Shown one piece after another: positions 61,950 to 64,000 of a stretch of 64,000 nt of DNA. Within the stretch, counting starts at the first letter, position 1; each line of letters opens with the position of its first letter. The translations under genes were made by a program, and so were the position numbers. Origin of the DNA: Tetramitus jugosus (taxonomy: Eukaryota > Heterolobosea > Eutetramitea > Acrasida > Vahlkampfiidae); contig OW569378.1 in the NCBI GenBank assembly GCA_937625935.1, forward strand, positions 186,001 to 250,000. The letters run 5' to 3'. Below the pieces are notes generated by a model, which worked only from the letters and a program-made list of their open reading frames with translations, made no database searches and was not told where the DNA came from.

Positions 61950-62810
61950 ATGAGATCATTCTTATCCTCATTCTTTCGCAAATCAACATCAGCGATAAAC
62001 TCCAACACCAATAGCACCAATAGCAATAGCAACATTTCACATGCCATTAAGCCTCTATTTCCCGTCATTCGCAACTGTATCATTGGTTTCGCATCTGTCA
62101 CTCTCTTTACGGAACATGTGGCCTCATGGGGAACAGTCAGTGGTCGGTCCATGCAACCCACATTCAATCATCACTCCCCACCCAATACATCATCATCATC
62201 ATCATCAAATGCATCATCATCTAACCATCATCATTCATCAACAACAACAACACTCAATGCATCATCATCATCGCCCAACAAAAAATCAAACAACAACAAG
62301 CAGAATCAACAACAACATTACAATACTTTCTACTATGATTCCTCTCAAGAGGACATTGTCATTTATCATCGTTTCACAAGTCGTGTCCAACGTGGTGACG
62401 TTGTCATTTTTCATTCACCACTCGACAAGAACAAAATGTTGATTAAGCGAGTGATTGGTATGCCTGGTGATTCTATTAAAAATTTGGAAAATTCATTGGT
62501 GAACGTTCCGAGTGGTTATTGTTGGTTAGAAGGTGACAATAGTCATCATTCGAGGGACAGTAATTGGTATGGTCCGATTCCAATGGATAGTCTATGTGGT
62601 GTGGTGACGCATCGTGTCTATCCATCGATGAATCGAGTGGAGAGTGTGATACCAGAGGGTGTGAGAAGCAGAGTGCTGTCGTTGTCGTCGTCGTCATCGT
62701 CGTCTTTGTCAGCGTCGCCGCCATTGTTGTCTCCAATTCCTAGTGCGACAGTGTTGGATGCACCGAGTGGGTTCATGTCAGCAGAAGAACCAACAGAGGT
62801 CATTGTATGA
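61950..62810 (+). CDS. Mitochondrial inner membrane protease subunit 2-like signal peptidase (S26)
   Basis: From the ATG at 61950 the protein has 286 residues (an upstream ATG at 61761 would make 349). The start MRSFLSSFFRKSTSA is a plausible mitochondrial targeting sequence. A hydrophobic anchor (IIGFASVTLF) precedes the catalytic core: SGRSMQPT with the catalytic Ser, RGDVVIFHSP, KRVIGMPGD with the catalytic Lys, and the late LEGDNSHHSRDSNWYGPI. All are intact, and the pattern fits IMMP2L/Imp2. Between Ser and Lys motifs sits an insert of about 65 residues, rich in Ser, His, Asn and Gln, absent from known Imp2. The C-terminal 75 residues are a Ser-rich tail. Imp2 removes bipartite presequences in the intermembrane space. 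Confidence 0.87.
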   Translation: MRSFLSSFFRKSTSAINSNTNSTNSNSNISHAIKPLFPVIRNCIIGFASVTLFTEHVASWGTVSGRSMQPTFNHHSPPNTSSSSSSNASSSNHHHSSTTTTLNASSSSPNKKSNNNKQNQQQHYNTFYYDSSQEDIVIYHRFTSRVQRGDVVIFHSPLDKNKMLIKRVIGMPGDSIKNLENSLVNVPSGYCWLEGDNSHHSRDSNWYGPIPMDSLCGVVTHRVYPSMNRVESVIPEGVRSRVLSLSSSSSSSLSASPPLLSPIPSATVLDAPSGFMSAEEPTEVIV

Positions 62811-63155
62811 AGAGTTTTGTTGATTTTTTGTTCAATAAATTTTCAAGGAGTTATCTCGTGTATTGTAAAGTGTGAAGCAATTTGTGTTGGTTGGTGTCAG
62901 GAAGTCAGTGGAAGCTTCGAATAGTCCTAAGCCAAGAAGGAATCAATTATTAACATCCCAAGAACTTGAGTTGTCTCGATGCTACGATGGTCCATTGGAG
63001 ATTGTCACAAAATATTGACCAAAAAGATTGAGCAATGCTCCATGTTTATTATGTCTCCGCCACAAAACTGGAATGGAACTGTTGTGATGCCGGAGAAGTA
63101 ACACAGGAGTTTGATATTCAATAAATTATTTACATGAGTTTTTTACACACAATGC
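62811..63155. other. Convergent spacer between Imp2-like gene and edge gene
   Basis: About 345 bp between two 3' ends. I see no gene, repeat or RNA feature in it, apart from AT-rich 3' end signals near 62835 (AATAAA) and 63119 (AATAAATT). Confidence 0.45.
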
Positions 63156-64000
63156 TTAAGCACCCGATCCTAGCAGATAACGATGCGGACGATGGTCTTC
63201 CTCATACCTCGATCTACTCACATCTTCTTGCATTTCTTTCTCCATTCTGCCTTCGTCGACACTTGGTTTCTTTCGTTGTCTATCGTTGACTGGTCCATTC
63301 ACAATTAATAGAATCGTAAGGAGAACACATTGAGCCAGGATTAAGGAATGGAAGGACCATGCTTCATTAACTTCTGAGTTAATAATGTATCTTTGCTTCA
63401 TATCCATTCCCATCTTGCTGAACACAACCACGAGCCGAAACACCATATATGACACAAAGCTCATGACCATGACAAACAATTGAATCAACGGTTTCCTTGT
63501 CTGTGTATAAGAGGAAGAGCTCTTCCATTGTTTCACAGTGTACCACAATGTGACAACAAACAACACAAACGTGTTAATGGCAAGCACAACATCAAAATAT
63601 CGATCAAATACTTGTTTTGCCACAAAGAGAGCTGAACTGGCAGGCATGATATGATGTTTTGAATAGTAAATGATATCAACGATCAATTTGGGCACGAGTG
63701 CACTGAGTGAGAGCAACACTTGAATCACGTACAGCGAAATTTCAAGCTTTGTCGTTATGGAGACACCTCGGAACGACAGAGCGTCCCCAACCCTTATCAA
63801 ACCACTCTTCTTGTGCAGTGATTCCTTCTTTCTTGAGTGCTCTTCCATGTGCTCATTGTCGTGCAGTGCATCAATGCCATCCTCAGAATCACTGTCTTCC
63901 AGAGTGGACTCACCACCGATGGAGTCATCAAATTCATCAGCATCGACGTGAATATTCTGAAAATCCGTCACTAACCTTGTCACTTGAACTTTTTTACTCC
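63156..64000 (-). CDS. Multi-pass membrane protein, N-terminus cut by window edge
   Basis: The frame stays open from the stop at 63156 to the window end, with no ATG in the last part, so the gene (or an upstream exon) continues past 64000. At least 275 residues are present. The visible N-terminal part is acidic (DADEFDDSIGGESTLEDSDSEDG). About five hydrophobic segments follow (ISLYVIQVLLSLSALVPKLIV, VLAINTFVLFVVTLWYTV, LFVMVMSFVSYMVFRLVVVF, LILAQCVLLTILLIV and a weaker one). The tail is charged. I do not recognise the family. It may be the C-terminal part of a larger 7TM-like protein. Confidence 0.6.
   Translation of the reverse strand, partial: SKKVQVTRLVTDFQNIHVDADEFDDSIGGESTLEDSDSEDGIDALHDNEHMEEHSRKKESLHKKSGLIRVGDALSFRGVSITTKLEISLYVIQVLLSLSALVPKLIVDIIYYSKHHIMPASSALFVAKQVFDRYFDVVLAINTFVLFVVTLWYTVKQWKSSSSYTQTRKPLIQLFVMVMSFVSYMVFRLVVVFSKMGMDMKQRYIINSEVNEAWSFHSLILAQCVLLTILLIVNGPVNDRQRKKPSVDEGRMEKEMQEDVSRSRYEEDHRPHRYLLGSGA

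Overview
The window looks like nuclear DNA of a free-living amoeboflagellate, most likely a heterolobosean of the Naegleria type. This is inferred from gene style and content; no marker gene proves the genus. In favour are about 38 protein genes in 64 kb on both strands, with very short spacers, 15 short introns (54 to 187 bp) that begin almost always GTATGT or GTACGT, and G-poor CAA-rich leaders before many start codons. Flagellar and microtubule genes (IFT25, tubulin cofactor E, a gamma-tubulin complex protein) occur beside Rab, PAS/RGS and 7TM signalling genes and long Gln/Asn/Ser/His-rich inserts. I see no rRNA, tRNA, transposon, CRISPR array or viral remnant.

Layout. 0-13 kb: an F-box/SPRY-like protein with a CaaX-like end, a 1615-residue receptor-like chimera, then a minus-strand block (GOST-type 7TM protein in three exons, MAP2K-like kinase, unassigned 7TM protein, sterol desaturase-family enzyme). 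13-25 kb: Tim23-type translocase, IFT25, nuclear protein A with a C-terminal domain I do not recognise, a PH-PAS-RGS protein, a Rab with a Gln/Glu-rich insert, a MOSC (mARC-like) enzyme, an unknown protein, tubulin cofactor E. 24-42 kb: eS8, Noc2, a CDF zinc transporter, an SPFH protein, GCP2, an SS18-like coactivator, proteasome alpha4, DCAF7, Utp7/WDR46 and a rhomboid protease. 42-64 kb: a Rab11-type GTPase, a Pmp3-like protein, nuclear protein B (paralogue of A), a METTL16-type methyltransferase, a DUF389 protein, an NDR kinase, a DUF2207-like protein, a large type I membrane protein, a four-exon Ser-Pro-rich protein, a degenerate thioredoxin-like membrane protein, a SelD-N-terminal-type flavoprotein, an MRH/Atg27-like receptor, an Imp2-like protease and a membrane protein cut by the window edge.

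How they work together. The genes do not form one pathway or operon. Themes recur: microtubules and flagella (IFT25, TBCE, GCP2), ribosome and RNA biogenesis (eS8, Noc2, Utp7, METTL16), small-GTPase, RGS and kinase signalling, and mitochondrial import or processing (Tim23, Imp2).

The best candidates for something undescribed are the 86-residue C-terminal domain shared by proteins A (15024-16304) and B (44035-45033), the PH-PAS-RGS fusion, the Rab with a charged insert between its switches, the receptor chimera and the SPxFMSP-repeat protein. Intron-containing genes were rebuilt by hand from splice signals, reading frame and family similarity. Their exon limits are given in each entry.
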